DNA of 32,314 nucleotides from Spirochaetes bacterium ADurb.BinA120. GTDB lineage: Bacteria; Spirochaetota; UBA4802; UBA5368. The stretch spans positions 1 through 32,314 of the forward strand of contig MVZN01000033.1 of assembly GCA_002069125.1 (NCBI GenBank), written 5' to 3'. The translations under genes and the position numbers were made by a program. The notes under the pieces were generated by a model. That model was given only the letters and a program-made list of their open reading frames with translations, ran no database searches and was not told where the DNA came from. The first letter of the stretch is position 1; every line of letters begins with the position of its first letter. This document shows positions 31,961 to 32,314 of this stretch, piece after piece.

Positions 31961-32314
31961 TATCTGTAATCCACCAGGATGCGGATGAGCTTCTTGCCGT
32001 ACTCGCCGTTGCTGCCTTCAGCTGACACTTTGATTATATAAAGACCTGGTTTTACCTTACGGCCACTCAGATTACGCCCATTCCACACAAATAATCCTAC
32101 CGAGGAATACTCTCTATTAAATACAAGGTCACCATTGATATCAAAAATGCTAATTTTAATAATTCCGCTAATATCAGGAACTGCTGGAAGAAGTAATTTA
32201 AGACCTATACTTTTTTCCGGATTGTACGGCACCGGATACGCCCTCACCCCGCTCATGTCGAGCGCGAGGGCGCCCGAGCACACGACGCAGCACGCGCACA
32301 TCATCACAATAATG
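31960..32314 (-). CDS. FlgD/T9SS-CTD-like Ig-domain protein, start outside window
   Basis: The visible part runs to the right edge. It begins in a hydrophobic signal segment (CACCVVCSGALA) with no charged n-region, and the frame remains open to the edge, so the true start is probably just beyond the window. The mature part (about 90 residues) is one beta-sandwich domain: AYPVPYNPEKSIGLKLLL, then IIKISIFDINGDLVF, WNGRNLSGRKVKPGLYIIKV. This is the pattern of FlgD-type Ig domains and of type IX secretion sorting domains, here without any passenger. The middle of the gene (about 32030-32220) is much richer in A and T than anything nearby. It sits directly upstream of the PorV-like gene. Confidence 0.7.
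   Translation of the reverse strand, partial: IIVMMCACCVVCSGALALDMSGVRAYPVPYNPEKSIGLKLLLPAVPDISGIIKISIFDINGDLVFNREYSSVGLFVWNGRNLSGRKVKPGLYIIKVSAEGSNGEYGKKLIRILVDYR

Noticed and set aside
31960-32314. A type IX secretion system locus
   Set aside because: Only a PorV-like barrel and a sorting-domain-like protein are present; no PorK/L/M/N or SprA homologue is visible in the window.

Overview
The window reads as a moderately GC-rich (mostly about 55-60% by eye) chromosomal segment from a diderm, probably anaerobic or facultative bacterium. A type II secretion operon with an outer-membrane secretin, a PorV/UPF0164-type outer-membrane protein, a lipoprotein with a relaxed lipobox and a cdaA-cdaR-pdxJ-folP cluster all fit a member of the Spirochaetota. 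That placement is an inference from family content. No rRNA, tRNA, CRISPR array, phage or IS transposase was seen.

Layout. (1) 1-2235: an unrecognised cysteine-containing 150-residue protein (+) converges on a GltS-type sodium/glutamate symporter (-). The pair is flanked by an almost perfect inverted repeat (216-236 and 2215-2235). (2) 2236-3022: a gene-poor stretch with hairpins and a possible broken secreted-protein gene. It ends in a perfect-consensus sigma-70-type promoter and a structured leader in front of an FmdB-type zinc-ribbon gene, which closes with a clear terminator. (3) 3267-8565 (-): a glycyl-radical enzyme operon: a FadR/GntR-type regulator with a palindromic operator over its own promoter, the glycyl-radical enzyme, its radical-SAM activase and an FMN split-barrel protein. 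The substrate cannot be assigned. (4) 8750-12121 (-): a large 7TMR-DISM/PAS/PAS hybrid histidine kinase. (5) 12350-12565 (+): a small Sm-like-looking protein with a terminator.

(6) 12654-26897 (+): a strong promoter, then a continuous T2SS operon gspC-D-E-F-G-H-I-J-K-L-M-N. This gives the secretin, the inner-membrane platform, the ATPase and all five pseudopilins, but no prepilin peptidase. The last gsp gene overlaps by four bases a gene fusing IspH (last step of the MEP isoprenoid pathway) to a UbiA-type membrane prenyltransferase. (7) 32307-26898 (-): a tightly packed operon: a lone FlgD/T9SS-CTD-like Ig domain protein (start probably outside the window), a PorV-like barrel, folP, cdaA, cdaR/ybbR, pdxJ, a tiny membrane protein and a lipoprotein.

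The most unusual items are the IspH-UbiA fusion coupled to gspN, the orphan glycyl-radical enzyme locus with its FMN partner, the structured leader behind the consensus promoter, and the inverted-repeat-flanked gene pair at the left end.
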